This document shows positions 42,901 to 47,963 of a stretch of 64,000 bases of DNA, piece by piece; positions within the stretch are counted from its first letter, which is position 1, and each line of letters starts with the position of its first letter. The position numbers and the translations under genes were made by a program. The stretch is from Maribacter hydrothermalis. Its GTDB lineage: Bacteria > Bacteroidota > Bacteroidia > Flavobacteriales > Flavobacteriaceae. The notes under the pieces were generated by a model, which saw nothing but the letters and a program-made list of their open reading frames with translations, did not search any database and had not been told where the DNA came from. Where the stretch lies: contig NZ_CP018760.1 of assembly GCF_001913155.1 (NCBI RefSeq), positions 1,922,001-1,986,000 on the forward strand, in the 5' to 3' direction.

Positions 42901-45869
42901 CTGGTACCGCACCTTATTTATATAGTATAGATAATGTAATTTTCCAATCATCAAATAGGTTTAACATTACGGATAATGGTGCTGTACAAACTATTGATGT
43001 ATATGTAAAAGATGCAAAAGGATGTACATCATTCGACACGGTTACAATCCAACCTATAAATACATTCACTACTACAATAGTCCAAGATGTAGCTATAAAT
43101 TGTACTGTTGACGAAACAATAACAATTACGGTTGCAGATAATGGCTTGGCACATAATTACGGTTACGAGTTGTTACCAATTGGCAATGCCACCGGTACTT
43201 TAGTGAGTACAACAGTAAATTCTGCGACCTTTGATTTAAATACTATAGGTTCTTATGTGTTTAGAGTTACTGATTTAGATACTGGTTGTTATGTGAATAC
43301 TTCAAGATATACTATTTCACCGTTCGATTTTATAACTGCAACGGCCACTGCTGTCGCACCTGTATCTTGTTATGGAGAATCAAATGGAGGCATGACCATT
43401 TATATTGATGGCTATAGTGGTAATTATAATTATGAAGTTTTTGATACTGCAGGTAATTCTGTTATAGCATCTACTGCTTCCGACACTAGTATAAATCCAA
43501 GACCAATAAATGGCCTTACTGGAGGAAATTATTATGTAAGAATAACAGAGACTGCGGTGCCGTTATGTACAGAGAATACCAATGTAATTACAGTTTCCTC
43601 GCCTGACAGACCTTTAAGTGGAATTGTAGCTGTAGCAGCTGAGGCAACATGCTCTGATGATAAAGGCGAGATAATTATATCAGCTGAAGGAGGGTATATG
43701 CCTTACGATATTGAATTAGTTAATACGACTACAGGTGAAAATTATTTAATGGAGAATGTAATAGATGGTATTTTTACAAACTTATCTTCTGGAGTATTCA
43801 ATATTAGAATAACTGATAATACAGGATGTTTTGTTAACTATTCAGAAACAATAACTCCTGCGACACCAATAGTGGCAAATGCGACGCCATTAGTAACAAA
43901 CTTGGCATGCTATGGAGATACAAGTGCTACCGTGTCAGCAAATGTAACTGGTGGTGGAAGTGGTTCTTATAGATATCAGTTGAATTATTACGATGAAACT
44001 GGCTCAACAGTGATTAGAACTACAGGAGTTCAAAACAGCGCTAATTTTAATAATTTAGGCTCAGGTATCTATAGCATTACCATTGTAGATGGGTGGAATT
44101 GTGATGTGACCACAAATACCGTTGAAGTAACACAACCAACAGAAGTTGAGGCGAGCTTATTAAGAACAGATCCATTAACCTGTGCAACAGGTGCCGAGTT
44201 TGAACTTACAGCTATTGGCGGTAGTGGAACATATGAGTATAGTGTAGATAATGTAAACTTCTTACCAATGACTAGTAACCCATTAGGTTTGCCAGAAACT
44301 GGTGTATTCCAGGCTGGAACTTATCAATATTATGTTCGAGACGCTATTAACGGTTGTGAGTCTGCAATTTCAAATTCAATTACCGAAACTACAATAGCAC
44401 CACTGGTTTTAACCGTTGATAGAACGTTAGCCACAGTAAATTGTGCAGGGGATGCTACGGCAATAATAATGGCTTCGGCTCAAGGTGGTTTAGGAAACTA
44501 TCAATATGAATTGTTTACAGATAGTTCTTTGAGTGCAGCTTCACGTATAGCTGGGCCTCAGGCGCAAGGTATATTTAGAAACTTAGGGGCAGGTACGTAT
44601 TATGTAACTGTTATAAGTGGAGATTGTTCTACGCAAGCGGAAGAAGTTGTAATTGATCAACCAGCGCCACTTACGTATACTGAAAACGTAATTGATGTAA
44701 CATGTGCGGGTGAAAACGATGGTGAAATTACAGTAACCTTATCTGGTGGTGCAGGTGGATATCAATATGCAATATCTCCAAATTTAAATCAGCTGTATGA
44801 TACGAATACGTTCACAGATTTAGAGCCAGGAGAATATGTAATATTCGCACAAGATCAAAATGGTTGTTTCGAATATTTAACTTATACCATTTCGGAACCT
44901 TCAAGTTTAGCTGTTTCTGTGGAGACAACCCCAGAAATATGTGTAGATAGTCAAGATGGAACTATTACACTAGATATTACAGGAGGTACTGCTCCTTATA
45001 GTACAGCATTAAATTCAAACGATGATGCAGATTTTGTGTTGAACAGAACGGATTTTGTAAACTTAGCCTCTGGAGAATATATCATTATCGTAAAAGATGC
45101 CAATGGTTGTGATACTAATACAGTTGTTACGATAGATAGAGGTGTTAACCTCAATGCTACTGTTGAACCAATCTATGAGTGCTCTGGTGCTTCTCCAAGT
45201 AATTACGTGAATATTACCTTAGAAGATGATAGTGTTATTGGTGACGTAATGTATGCAATTGATTCTGTTGATCCAAATGATTTACAATTGAATCCTGATT
45301 TTAGAAATTCAGCTCCAGGTAACCATTATATTACTATTGCTCATGCAAATGGTTGTATACAAACTATTGACTTTACAATTGAGGCATTTGAGCCATTGGT
45401 ACTTTCTTTAGAGCAACATAATATTAATGAGATTACGGCTGTTGTTGAAGGTGGAAGAGAAGGGTATACCTATTACTTTGATGGTATAGATAATGGTGAT
45501 GACAGTACATTCTATATTACAAGAACCGATACTTTCGAAGTTAGAGTTGTAGATCAAAATGGTTGTGAGTCCATTGCAAATATTTTCATGGAATTCATAG
45601 ATATTGAATTGCCTAATTTCTTTACCCCGGACGGCGATGGTCAGAACGATTTTTGGATACCAAGAAACATGGAACAATTTCCAGAAATACTAATAAAAAT
45701 ATTTGACCGTTATGGTAGAGTGGTTTCTGAACAATCAGTAGATTCTCAAGGATGGGATGGTACATATTCAGGCAAAGAATTACCTACCGGGGATTATTGG
45801 TATGTAATTAAATTGAATGGAGAAAGAGATGAAAGAGAGTTTGTTGGTCACTTTACCCTATATCGCTAA
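27945..45869 (+). CDS. sprB: Giant SprB-like cell-surface gliding adhesin, T9SS type B substrate
   Basis: 5,974 aa. Signal peptide within residues 1-50, cleaved near 'QSAFSQ'; an inner ATG at 28020 (residue 26) would give a more ordinary signal and cannot be excluded. Residues about 51-410 form an N-terminal beta domain. About 412-545 resembles a DUF11-type domain ('LGQTLDYVLTFENIGNDDG'). An EF-hand-like loop 'DTNLNGQIDATD' is near 613. From about 880 to 5,880 run several dozen SprB repeats of 80-100 residues (V-x-C-x-G-x-x-x-G-x-I ... GGxxPYxY ... LxxGxYxxxVxDxxGC). The last ~90 residues ('LPNFFTPDGDGQNDFW' to 'GHFTLYR') are a type B sorting domain. SprB is the mobile surface adhesin of gliding; the sprF-like gene follows 13 bp later. 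Orthology rests on architecture and context. Confidence 0.88.
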   Translation: MNEFLQKHSMTKLITFLDFTKYTSLMGKHYAKCLLFILFIVLSSQSAFSQVKEPFQVRYEADIRGELTFIANNIVNRRIPESTRSQWVYRNGRWRIETVTIPGVSPNEPLNDTGNSSDYNDNYDMQYIDVDNDNTTFSSSSASLNIPDIDCALVRYAGLYWSAVYVNSNRSNIDDIKFRTPGGAYQDITADEIIFDGNGDADFGYYSPYAAYKDVTSIVTGMANPNGEYFVANVRASTGSSVSGGISGGWKMVVVYENPNLPGDKFITTFDGYAGIASGRSVDIPINGFTTLPAPFPVYANMGVAALEGDNRIGGDGLQINANGTFYTLSNGQNPANNFFNSSITINDAQFTNRNPNSINTLGWDVDFFEIPNGGVNNTIIPNGATSAVLRASSSQDKYDIFFTSFDVDIIAPNIVLEKRVQTPGGVDITGQGVNLGQTLDYVLTFENIGNDDGVNYTIRDVLPVNVSPPDGRSFFNASDFSLPNGVTYVYDPLSREIVFSIPDSYVEDEDSEYSIRFRVQVAENCFDFINACSDLIENIAYGTYRGVNNSAQVTDDPSVTDFNSCGFIVPGATNFLLDDLSNCTFERTIELCGTSAILNAGDGFDSYVWYRDTNLNGQIDATDVELNDGDPDNDPSSLVVTGVGTYIVDKIIADPCKGFQEIITVTPFGSGNLPNPVTEYFNEVNNDNDSSNDIAGEIVFCSIDNSFIPKIFLCGINDIKPLAVNIVDAQNVTWERLDEGSCTPVGEDCANKALTCTWNQVGNGSNYLLNAPGEYRLSVVYQNGCTSRFYFKGFQNIVNFDPPITRDIVCNTDGNITIPIGNGYAFQLVDNDTDSILIPFSANNGPSFDFASGENGSYRVEYTPVDTNGDPIAYACVYSTDVIGIRERNVTYDVNVTPETCFNLGSINLQIGDADAPYEYEIRSDDGTNGGQGTLIDSESAQIDNNFTFTGLSAGDYIAIIRSGDGCSYSENVTIIDENDLTLNARVSQHITCREGNILMDSDGGNTPHRYAIWSYVDDGGNTVTSYPTYADIPATDFQTSQIFDILNPGDYTFVVLDRNGCYSESNIVTIEFQPAAEFNATTVNDVNCFGDSSGSIQFNLVDNNGYQLTFSLFDSIDQPLGENGSGNFPNLPSGDYRVIINQRKGSASCDYEEFYTISSPATAISGDAVLIQDYTCLQDGIIEAQNVMGGIAPYEYSIDGVNFTPDSIPNAHRFENLVDGNYNITIRDGNGCIFRTNLILLDRPVPPTGLNIVESQISCPSQTASLTVNALNGRAPFTYSIIAPSTINPTSTSGNEATFSSLAPNTYTIRVTDVDGCFYDENYTINAINPISISGTTVQPISCFGAADGSIRFNVNFQAGQNFTYTVTGPTGVITTGGTQAVINNLTGLVAGDYTLDIRDTDTNCTYTETHTLEGPTSALTISNLTETQPSCLTDGSVNISATGGWGSYVYTLNNPDTSTFGNNTTGAFSGLTQTGTYNGTITDANNCSIPFTFNLDPATAPVLAITPNDNCFDDAVLLTLTANVTSGGDGNFEYSLNGGPFSTTNVFSGLSAGTYTINVRDGKDCTVSESITIAPELSVSASASNITACSTDTDIDIVGAGGDGNYVYAVVANGVTPNAGNFAASTTVSVTGTGDYDVYVRDNGGNTDFCESVFDITIDQDAPLAISISNTPILCSGENQATITITATGGEAPYTYSIDNGANYQTSNSFNNIGTGLYNIRVRDVNLCDITENYTISEPLNLSASAAVAALVECNPTVGAEVRITNAQGGNAPYTYSFDGGSTYVSSPIGYLLPGDHTVYIQDANNCSFSMNVTVQPSPTPPTLSATVDYLCNGEGTITITPNSTDFDYLYSINSTPNSPNTSNIFNNVAVGTHTIDVDYVSNTPPSQSTLLQESFGSGANTSITQIDPAYCYEPQDGSASLCGFGTNTRLQDGEYSVTSVISNPYSSWLSPNDHTGNANGRFLAINVGGAAGVGGIVYAKRGVEIIPNRDITISLYAFNLLRSGSSGGDPTIEIQLVDAGGNVIASTATGNIPKNNGANDWYNYNVTLDPGANTNLDIVIRTNSAVINGNDIAIDDIIATQTPEQCAGTVSIDVIVEDGYAFEASILTYDDVDCNSDNSGSITFEVDNFGASGFEYSLDNFASVLGSTTVSPQTISGLTAGNYTIYVRDIDNPIPGCSVTLTQTITEPTAVVASASLTQEYTCNNSGAEITAGATGGTPGYEYQLEDTVGGIITAYQTSTVFNGLLAGTYNIRAMDANGCSDLIDTPIVVTAPLTPVFTLQETVCYSGSNDATIIVDVTAGNGDYQFRINGGTYVTPTPTNATSYTFTGLSSGTYTIEVTDAYGCDAASQTITIEQLVTVTATANSITACGTDTDIDIVAAGGDGNYVYAVVANGATPLAGDYATTNPVTVTGAGDYDVYVLDKNGGADACPAMYDLNIVQDAAVTVVPTVVDVTCFGGSNGSISLAASGGEAPYTYSINGGTSFGSVSIFNNLTAGSYDVRVRDINNCETSISVPVNELPELVAESVQTENYTCNQLGEITVGGVTPTTGGSGSYQYSLNGGAWTAATPGGTIFSSLIDGTYTVQVRDANNIGCTISLPNIIINDLPIEPSLSSGIVYNCDGTGNITILPNDPSFTYSIDGNTPQPSNVFASAAIGTHTITVNYGSECTTDIIVEVENGNAFEASIVTYEDLNCNADNSGSITFEVDNFGSGSYEYSYDSGFSTIAGSDTAATHTISGLSANNYTIYVRAVGSTDPSCIVMLTQTINEPAVISVSNIETQPTCVDDGYVTISATGGTGAYSYVIELPDSSTTATQNTGIFTGLDQLGLHTITVTDANGCTLTDTFTLVAPTTPVASILPSSDVCFNSSVSGSATIVVGATGGLSPFMYRMNTGAFRASNTFTNLTPGNYTFEIRDANGCTDSVNYRIEPQLTTNLALTKDLDCSVSPDATMNLLVNGGYPAYSYELEVNGGGYAAFAGTFPYATSIPGTYRFRVTDSEGCIAVSNTVTVTATVNPVATETVTAPTCNGDSNGIIEINIDPNFGSSPYRISFEGSAFTNQRVYSGLTAGTYTYTVRDSKQCTYTQTVTITDPVLFDANVVATDVSCSGTGDVPGKIDITITSGGVPNFTYTLYDNLNNVVVTTGPNPIVNTSATTATFDGLPFGDYYVRVLDANGCEYYENPVRVLSNPYVAVDALIPAVSCVTGATVELLASGGSGNYDFTIYGIGTTPDIEVAGPGIDEETATYNGLNPGQSYVFQVIDATTNCSSYVEVDIPNLSTIDVVADPSVTDVACYGDTNGAIAFQFELYNSGVTSINYEIRERLTNVSLGAAYSGTATGPVGPGPTVLETVSNIPPGDYVLFFQEATTPECTNTYDFRILEPNPVTLNLADQNNGYCSEDANVTVIAGGGNGSFTYAFVEDGVAPVAGDYNTSNYKELDPTVNTDWDVYVLDGNGCSTTLPLDITISDDASPVISGVVINQCTADEGDFIIEITLDGEGTRPYTLSVNGGSYDSSTLTTAGTTHQFGGLSSGNYTIEVRDFNGCGNLETVEVYTPTSITAEVTTQPSCAEGDGEILITAYGGSLSYEYELFNSGGVSVNGAPQLSPIFTGLDSGTYTAFVYDTLLGGCNAQVDVELELATPVLFTTDVTDVTCSGALDGRIEARLDASMDNPPYVYQLFLRTGMVPQGIPQTSGIFINLRAEDYVVRATSARGCSLDVDTTVGTPLPIANVNATVVEFGCSVGNNPNNATITVDGTAITGGSGTYVIYEFVDGSSTVVQSGSSNVLTVSDRTGETYTINVYDDQGCSGSTTATVLPYDALTGATAAVTTTVTCAPGADGVITVTATSTAGDATRYEYSIDNGLSYQGSNVFGGLSAGNYNFLVRHIDTRCIVTATARIEEPNTFTIDVVKTSDVVCFGTATGEVTFELVDATYNTGFDWEIFFTNGTSVTSGSEAANGPTPIINLGVGEYYVSISQANNPFCTNVEYFNIAGPDTDISGSTVVTDITCAPGTDGSITITNVVGGWGGYTYYVGVGVPTTTDFVAGASFTGLGAGTYQAWARDSEGCERLIQDTIVLNVPDPIVASLQVNQENCTNLQGEIEVTLPTGGQGSNYTYQLIMDGTNFRAPQNTRVFSGLGAGEYEVLITDQWSCSLTTASEFLYEQLSATTSIDKAIDCTGTPGGTITVNVTGGSANLEFVMTPPTGPNVTQTNNATFTGLVNNGTYSFLVRDLDTTNPVCEIIVSQELAPAIPPVFADTHIDISCFGANDGSITLTQTQNGVNPLTFTIAPVAGTFNASSNTFENLPPNTYIVTATGTNGCSTVSGNIVIDEPLPIANVNATVVEFGCSVGNNPNNATITVDGTAITGGSGTYVIYEFVDGSSTIVQSGSSNVLTVSDRTGETYTINVYDDQGCSGSTTATVLPYDALTGATAAVTTTVTCAPGADGVITVTATSTAGDATRYEYSIDNGLSYQGSNVFGGLSAGNYNFLVRHIDTRCIVTATARIEEPNTFTIDVVKTSDVVCFGTATGEVTFELVDTTYPGGFDWEVYNTNGTLNNTGDDILAASGNEVANGPTAIVNLLAGSYYVYITQDNNPFCTNTEAFTIAGPARDISGTTVVTDITCTPGTDGSITINNVVGGWGGYTYYVGVGVPTTTDFVVGASFTGLGAGTYQAWARDSEGCERLIQDTIVLNVPDPIVASLQVNQENCTNLQGEIEVTLPTGGQGSNYTYQLIMDGTNFRAPQNTRVFSGLGAGEYEVLVTDQWGCSLTTASEFLYEQMDVSTTVVKSIDCTITPGGEITVNVNGGSANIEFEMTTPLGNIVTQNNGVFTNLIEAGTYTFLVTDLDTTNPVCTRTVTQVLDAPVDPVLLDATIVNVSCFGGNDGSIRANIDPVTSVNPTYQYELYEIANLVTPIATQSNPLFTGLQEGDYQVRVISSRGCEGIKNETITEPTQLSVTAAATEFNCSPNNSVNTATITATAGVGTGTAPYLYSIDNVIFQSSNRFNITDNGAVQTIDVYVKDAKGCTSFDTVTIQPINTFTTTIVQDVAINCTVDETITITVADNGLAHNYGYELLPIGNATGTLVSTTVNSATFDLNTIGSYVFRVTDLDTGCYVNTSRYTISPFDFITATATAVAPVSCYGESNGGMTIYIDGYSGNYNYEVFDTAGNSVIASTASDTSINPRPINGLTGGNYYVRITETAVPLCTENTNVITVSSPDRPLSGIVAVAAEATCSDDKGEIIISAEGGYMPYDIELVNTTTGENYLMENVIDGIFTNLSSGVFNIRITDNTGCFVNYSETITPATPIVANATPLVTNLACYGDTSATVSANVTGGGSGSYRYQLNYYDETGSTVIRTTGVQNSANFNNLGSGIYSITIVDGWNCDVTTNTVEVTQPTEVEASLLRTDPLTCATGAEFELTAIGGSGTYEYSVDNVNFLPMTSNPLGLPETGVFQAGTYQYYVRDAINGCESAISNSITETTIAPLVLTVDRTLATVNCAGDATAIIMASAQGGLGNYQYELFTDSSLSAASRIAGPQAQGIFRNLGAGTYYVTVISGDCSTQAEEVVIDQPAPLTYTENVIDVTCAGENDGEITVTLSGGAGGYQYAISPNLNQLYDTNTFTDLEPGEYVIFAQDQNGCFEYLTYTISEPSSLAVSVETTPEICVDSQDGTITLDITGGTAPYSTALNSNDDADFVLNRTDFVNLASGEYIIIVKDANGCDTNTVVTIDRGVNLNATVEPIYECSGASPSNYVNITLEDDSVIGDVMYAIDSVDPNDLQLNPDFRNSAPGNHYITIAHANGCIQTIDFTIEAFEPLVLSLEQHNINEITAVVEGGREGYTYYFDGIDNGDDSTFYITRTDTFEVRVVDQNGCESIANIFMEFIDIELPNFFTPDGDGQNDFWIPRNMEQFPEILIKIFDRYGRVVSEQSVDSQGWDGTYSGKELPTGDYWYVIKLNGERDEREFVGHFTLYR
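32683..34500 (+). repeat. Higher-order repeat block 1 in the adhesin gene (with nested domain)
   Basis: Residues about 1580-2185. Several consecutive SprB repeats recur in the same order at 35023-36260: the 'DTDIDIVGAGGDGNYVYAVV' repeat pairs with 'DTDIDIVAAGGDGNYVYAVV' about 2,346 bp later, and 'DNSGSITFEVDNFG' pairs with an identical string 1,742 bp later. The ~600-bp drop in offset equals the extra domain carried only by this block. Confidence 0.75.
33594..34211 (+). other. ~206-residue beta-sandwich-like domain nested in a SprB repeat
   Basis: Residues 1884-2089 ('STLLQESFGSGANTSITQ' to 'DIAIDDIIATQ') interrupt a SprB repeat between 'VGTHTIDVDY' and 'CAGTVSIDVIVEDGYAFEAS'. The paralogous repeat at about 35925-36010 reads through with only G-S-E at that point. 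Sequence features (aromatic, Gly/Asn-rich, ending in an acidic IDDI strand) resemble jelly-roll carbohydrate-binding or MAM-like domains at the end of many T9SS substrates. Confidence 0.7.
35023..36260 (+). repeat. Higher-order repeat block 2 in the adhesin gene (without nested domain)
   Basis: Colinear paralogue of 32683-34500 at the protein level (residues about 2360-2772). It lacks the nested domain. Confidence 0.72.
39126..40943 (+). repeat. Tandem 1.8-kb duplication unit A in the adhesin gene
   Basis: Unit of 1,818 bp (606 codons, residues 3728-4333). Positions 39126-39755 and 39960-40442 are almost identical at DNA level to 40944-41573 and 41802-42284; the stretch between (about 39756-39959) and the tail (40443-40943) are clearly diverged. 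Both units start with the same residues 'PLPIANVNATVVEFGCSVGN'. Confidence 0.9.
40944..42790 (+). repeat. Tandem 1.8-kb duplication unit B in the adhesin gene
   Basis: Second copy of the unit (residues 4334 to about 4949). The offset is 1,818 bp in the first identical segment and 1,842 bp in the second, because B carries 24 extra bases (8 codons) in the diverged middle cassette. Scattered silent differences plus two islands of near-identity suggest recent gene conversion or duplication. Confidence 0.88.
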
Positions 45870-45882
45870 AATTTAACCTAAA

Positions 45883-46833
45883 ATGATGATGCGGAACAGT
45901 CTATTGACACTGGTGTTTTTTACAAGCGTACTTGCCCTAAGAGGTCAAGAGCTAACCATACCCCAATTATCGCAATACCTTGCAGATAACCCCTTTGTAA
46001 TGTCACCGACCTATGCAGGTATCGGAGACCATGTAAAAATTAGACTTAACGGTCTTACGCAATGGGTAGGAATTAAAGATGCGCCAGATACACAATCATT
46101 GGCAGCAGATATGCGAATAGGAGAAAAATCGGGAATAGGAACGTTATTGTATAACGATAGTAATGGGCAAACAAAACAGCAAGGTGCTAGATTGTCATTT
46201 GCACACCATCTTACCTTAGATCGTTATGACGATGAGTTTTTATCATTCGGTATTTCATATAATTACAATCAGTTTAGAATAGATATTCAAAATTTTGACT
46301 CACCTGATATTTCGGTTACTGACGATAGGGCAACTACAAATCATAATTTTGATATTGGCGCGCTATATCGTTATGATAAATTTTATTTTAGTGTAAATGC
46401 ATCAAATATTCTGGATAAAGATTTAAGTAACTTTAATGCTTTATACGAGCCTAATAGATTAAGAAACTATTATGTTTATACAGGATACAGATACATGAAA
46501 AAAAGAACCAGTAAAGTAGAGGTTGAGCCTTCTATTTTATTTCAATTATTTGAAAGTGATGGTCGATCTGTTACCGATTTAAATTTGAAATTTAGGTTTT
46601 ATGATTTTGAAGACTACTATTATGCAGGGATTAATTATCGATTTTTAAATGACCAAATAGGCAATCCACTTTATATTGCGCCTATTGCGGGTATTAAGAA
46701 GAGTAATTTTTACTTCGGATATTCTTATCAAGTTATTTTAAACGAATTACTAGGGTATAGTTCAGGAACTCATGTAGTAACCCTAGGAGTAGACCTATTT
46801 CAAGGTATTAGTAATTGTCGATGTACCTATTAA
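45883..46833 (+). CDS. sprF: PorP/SprF family T9SS-associated outer-membrane protein
   Basis: 316 aa. Signal peptide to about residue 21 ('LALRGQ'). 'LSQYLADNPFVMSPTYAGIG' is the PorP/SprF opening, and alternating amphipathic strands fill the rest. It ends with the family tail 'TLGVDLFQGISNCRCTY'. In Flavobacterium, SprF is needed to get SprB to the cell surface and interacts with type B sorting domains. It starts 13 bp after the adhesin stop, so it is co-transcribed. The symbol is given by position and family; many PorP/SprF paralogues exist in such genomes. Confidence 0.88.
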   Translation: MMMRNSLLTLVFFTSVLALRGQELTIPQLSQYLADNPFVMSPTYAGIGDHVKIRLNGLTQWVGIKDAPDTQSLAADMRIGEKSGIGTLLYNDSNGQTKQQGARLSFAHHLTLDRYDDEFLSFGISYNYNQFRIDIQNFDSPDISVTDDRATTNHNFDIGALYRYDKFYFSVNASNILDKDLSNFNALYEPNRLRNYYVYTGYRYMKKRTSKVEVEPSILFQLFESDGRSVTDLNLKFRFYDFEDYYYAGINYRFLNDQIGNPLYIAPIAGIKKSNFYFGYSYQVILNELLGYSSGTHVVTLGVDLFQGISNCRCTY

Positions 46834-46850
46834 TGCTTTAGGATAATGAT

Positions 46851-46858
46851 TAAATTTG
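46851..46858 (+). promoter_or_regulatory. -7 promoter element (TAAATTTG) for folB
   Basis: Exact TAnnTTTG 18 bp before the ATG at 46877. The alternative TTG start at 46856 lies within it, so it is excluded. Confidence 0.6.
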
Positions 46859-46876
46859 CCCTCCAGAAAAGAAAAA

Positions 46877-47233
46877 ATGGGTAAAATACAATTAGAGAAC
46901 ATAAAGGCATATGCCCATCATGGGTGTTTGCCACAAGAAACCAATATTGGGAGTGATTATTTGGTAAATGTTTCGGTAGAGACAAACTTATCGAAAGCCT
47001 CAATTTCAGACCAATTGAATGACACGGTCGATTACGTTCATATTAATAGAATAGTCAAACAAGAAATGGCCAAACCTTCAAAATTATTGGAGCATGTTGC
47101 CAAAAGAATAATTGACCGAATATTTATAGAGCTACCAGTTTTACAAAAAGCTAAGGTTTCCGTATCAAAAATAAACCCACCTATCAATGGTGATGTTGAG
47201 AAAGTTACGGTAACTATAAAGTCAAAAAAATAA
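46877..47233 (+). CDS. folB: Dihydroneopterin aldolase
   Basis: 118 aa from the ATG at 46877. Converts 7,8-dihydroneopterin to 6-hydroxymethyl-dihydropterin and glycolaldehyde in folate synthesis. 'MGKIQLENIKAYAHHGCLPQ' carries the conserved YA(H/Y)HG-x-x-x-x-E active-site start, followed by 'DTVDYVHINRIVKQEM' and the C-terminal 'KVSVSKINPPI' containing the conserved Lys. It has its own promoter, separate from the sprB-sprF transcript. A degenerate tRNA-like sequence begins 13 bp after the stop. Confidence 0.92.
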   Translation: MGKIQLENIKAYAHHGCLPQETNIGSDYLVNVSVETNLSKASISDQLNDTVDYVHINRIVKQEMAKPSKLLEHVAKRIIDRIFIELPVLQKAKVSVSKINPPINGDVEKVTVTIKSKK

Positions 47234-47246
47234 AATTGATTTAAAC

Positions 47247-47322
47247 GGCGTTGTGGCTGAAATGGCATAGCAAAGTTCTGGCAAGAACCTTTATAGTGGT
47301 TCGAGTCCATCCGATGCCTCTA
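47247..47322 (+). pseudogene. Degenerate tRNA-Cys-like sequence with enlarged anticodon loop
   Basis: 76 nt, foldable as a cloverleaf. The acceptor stem GGCGTTG/CGATGCC has two G-U pairs. The D stem GCTG/TAGC and the T-loop TTCGAGT are intact. The T stem has an A-C mismatch, and the encoded 3' end is CTA, not CCA. The anticodon arm reads AAGTT-CTGGCAAG-AACCT, giving an 8-nt loop with one extra G relative to CTGCAAA, or a 4-bp stem with a 6-nt loop. The downstream half closely matches the intact tRNA-Cys at 47409. It has no -7 element of its own and could only be read from folB. Best read as a decayed tRNA-Cys duplicate; a non-standard functional tRNA is the alternative. Confidence 0.6.
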
Positions 47323-47385
47323 AGGAAAACTACAGATTAGGCAAATAAATATTTTAGATATTCTATAAGTATTCAGTTAATTGCT

Positions 47386-47393
47386 TATTTTTG
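47386..47393 (+). promoter_or_regulatory. -7 promoter element (TATTTTTG) for tRNA-Cys
   Basis: Exact TAnnTTTG ending 15 bp before the first base of the tRNA. Confidence 0.6.
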
Positions 47394-47408
47394 CTCTCCC
47401 TTAAAAAG

Positions 47409-47482
47409 GGCATCGTGGCCGAGTGGCTAGGCGCAGCTCTGCAAAAGCTTGTACAGCGGTTCGAATCCGCTCGATGCCTCCA
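47409..47482 (+). tRNA. tRNA-Cys (anticodon GCA)
   Basis: 74 nt. The acceptor stem GGCATCG/CGATGCC is perfect, the D arm is GCC...GGC, and the anticodon loop is CTGCAAA with T33 before GCA. T arm AGCGG-TTCGAAT-CCGCT, discriminator T and encoded CCA. The outermost anticodon-stem pair (C27-T43) is mismatched. It has its own -7 element and a terminator immediately after the CCA. Confidence 0.95.
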
Positions 47483-47512
47483 AAAAAACCCTCCAATTAG
47501 GAGGGTTTTTTA
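47483..47512 (+). terminator. Intrinsic terminator after tRNA-Cys
   Basis: 12-bp perfect stem AAAAAACCCTCC/GGAGGGTTTTTT (47483-47494 with 47500-47511) around AATTA. It starts one base after the tRNA CCA end and can also stop the convergent DoxX gene. Confidence 0.92.
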
Positions 47513-47558
47513 TTTTAATCAATTTCTTTTTTATAAAGCGTAAAGCTATTTTAATTCA

Positions 47559-47957
47559 TTAAAATTGTAGTAAAAACACGAGTAAAATAGTTGGTATAAA
47601 GTAAATTGCAATAGTTTTTGCTCCTTCGTAATCTTTAGCAATTCGTTGCCCAAATAACAACATTAACAAGGTTACACAAGATAATATTGCTCCATATAGG
47701 GCAAATGTTGTTTGGCCATTAAGCATAAGTTCATATATGCCCACTAAGCAAAGTAGACCGGCAATTACCTCAGCTATTAGAATAATACCAACCAATATGG
47801 GCACTATATTTTTAAAAGGGGTAGCTGAAAAATGTTCTTTTAACCACGATACATTTCCATTCCAATCAGAAATTTTATCAATACCGCTTTGTAAAAAAGT
47901 GATAATTAAAAATAACAACAATAAAATTTCAGTAGCGTGATCTAGTATAATTTTCAT
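47559..47957 (-). CDS. DoxX family membrane protein
   Basis: 132 aa with four hydrophobic segments. The opening 'ILLLLFLIITFLQSGIDKIS' carries the DoxX pattern of a first helix ending in GxxK, followed by 'WLKEHFSATPFKNIVPILVG' and 'AEVIAGLLCLVGIYE'. DoxX-like proteins are small inner-membrane proteins of mostly unknown function, sometimes tied to redox or thiosulfate metabolism. The gene begins 6 bp after the holB stop on the same strand, so the two are probably co-transcribed. Confidence 0.78.
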   Translation of the reverse strand: MKIILDHATEILLLLFLIITFLQSGIDKISDWNGNVSWLKEHFSATPFKNIVPILVGIILIAEVIAGLLCLVGIYELMLNGQTTFALYGAILSCVTLLMLLFGQRIAKDYEGAKTIAIYFIPTILLVFLLQF

Positions 47958-47963
47958 TTAGGT

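Noticed and set aside
27945..45869. Short minus-strand frames inside the adhesin gene (for example near 32601, 39587 and 41405)
   Set aside because: They mirror the repeat structure and recur with the duplicated DNA; nothing supports expression.
47247..47322. Functional tRNA-Ala reading the GGC triplet in the loop
   Set aside because: Placing GGC as the anticodon breaks the anticodon stem; similarity is to tRNA-Cys and the 3' end is not CCA.
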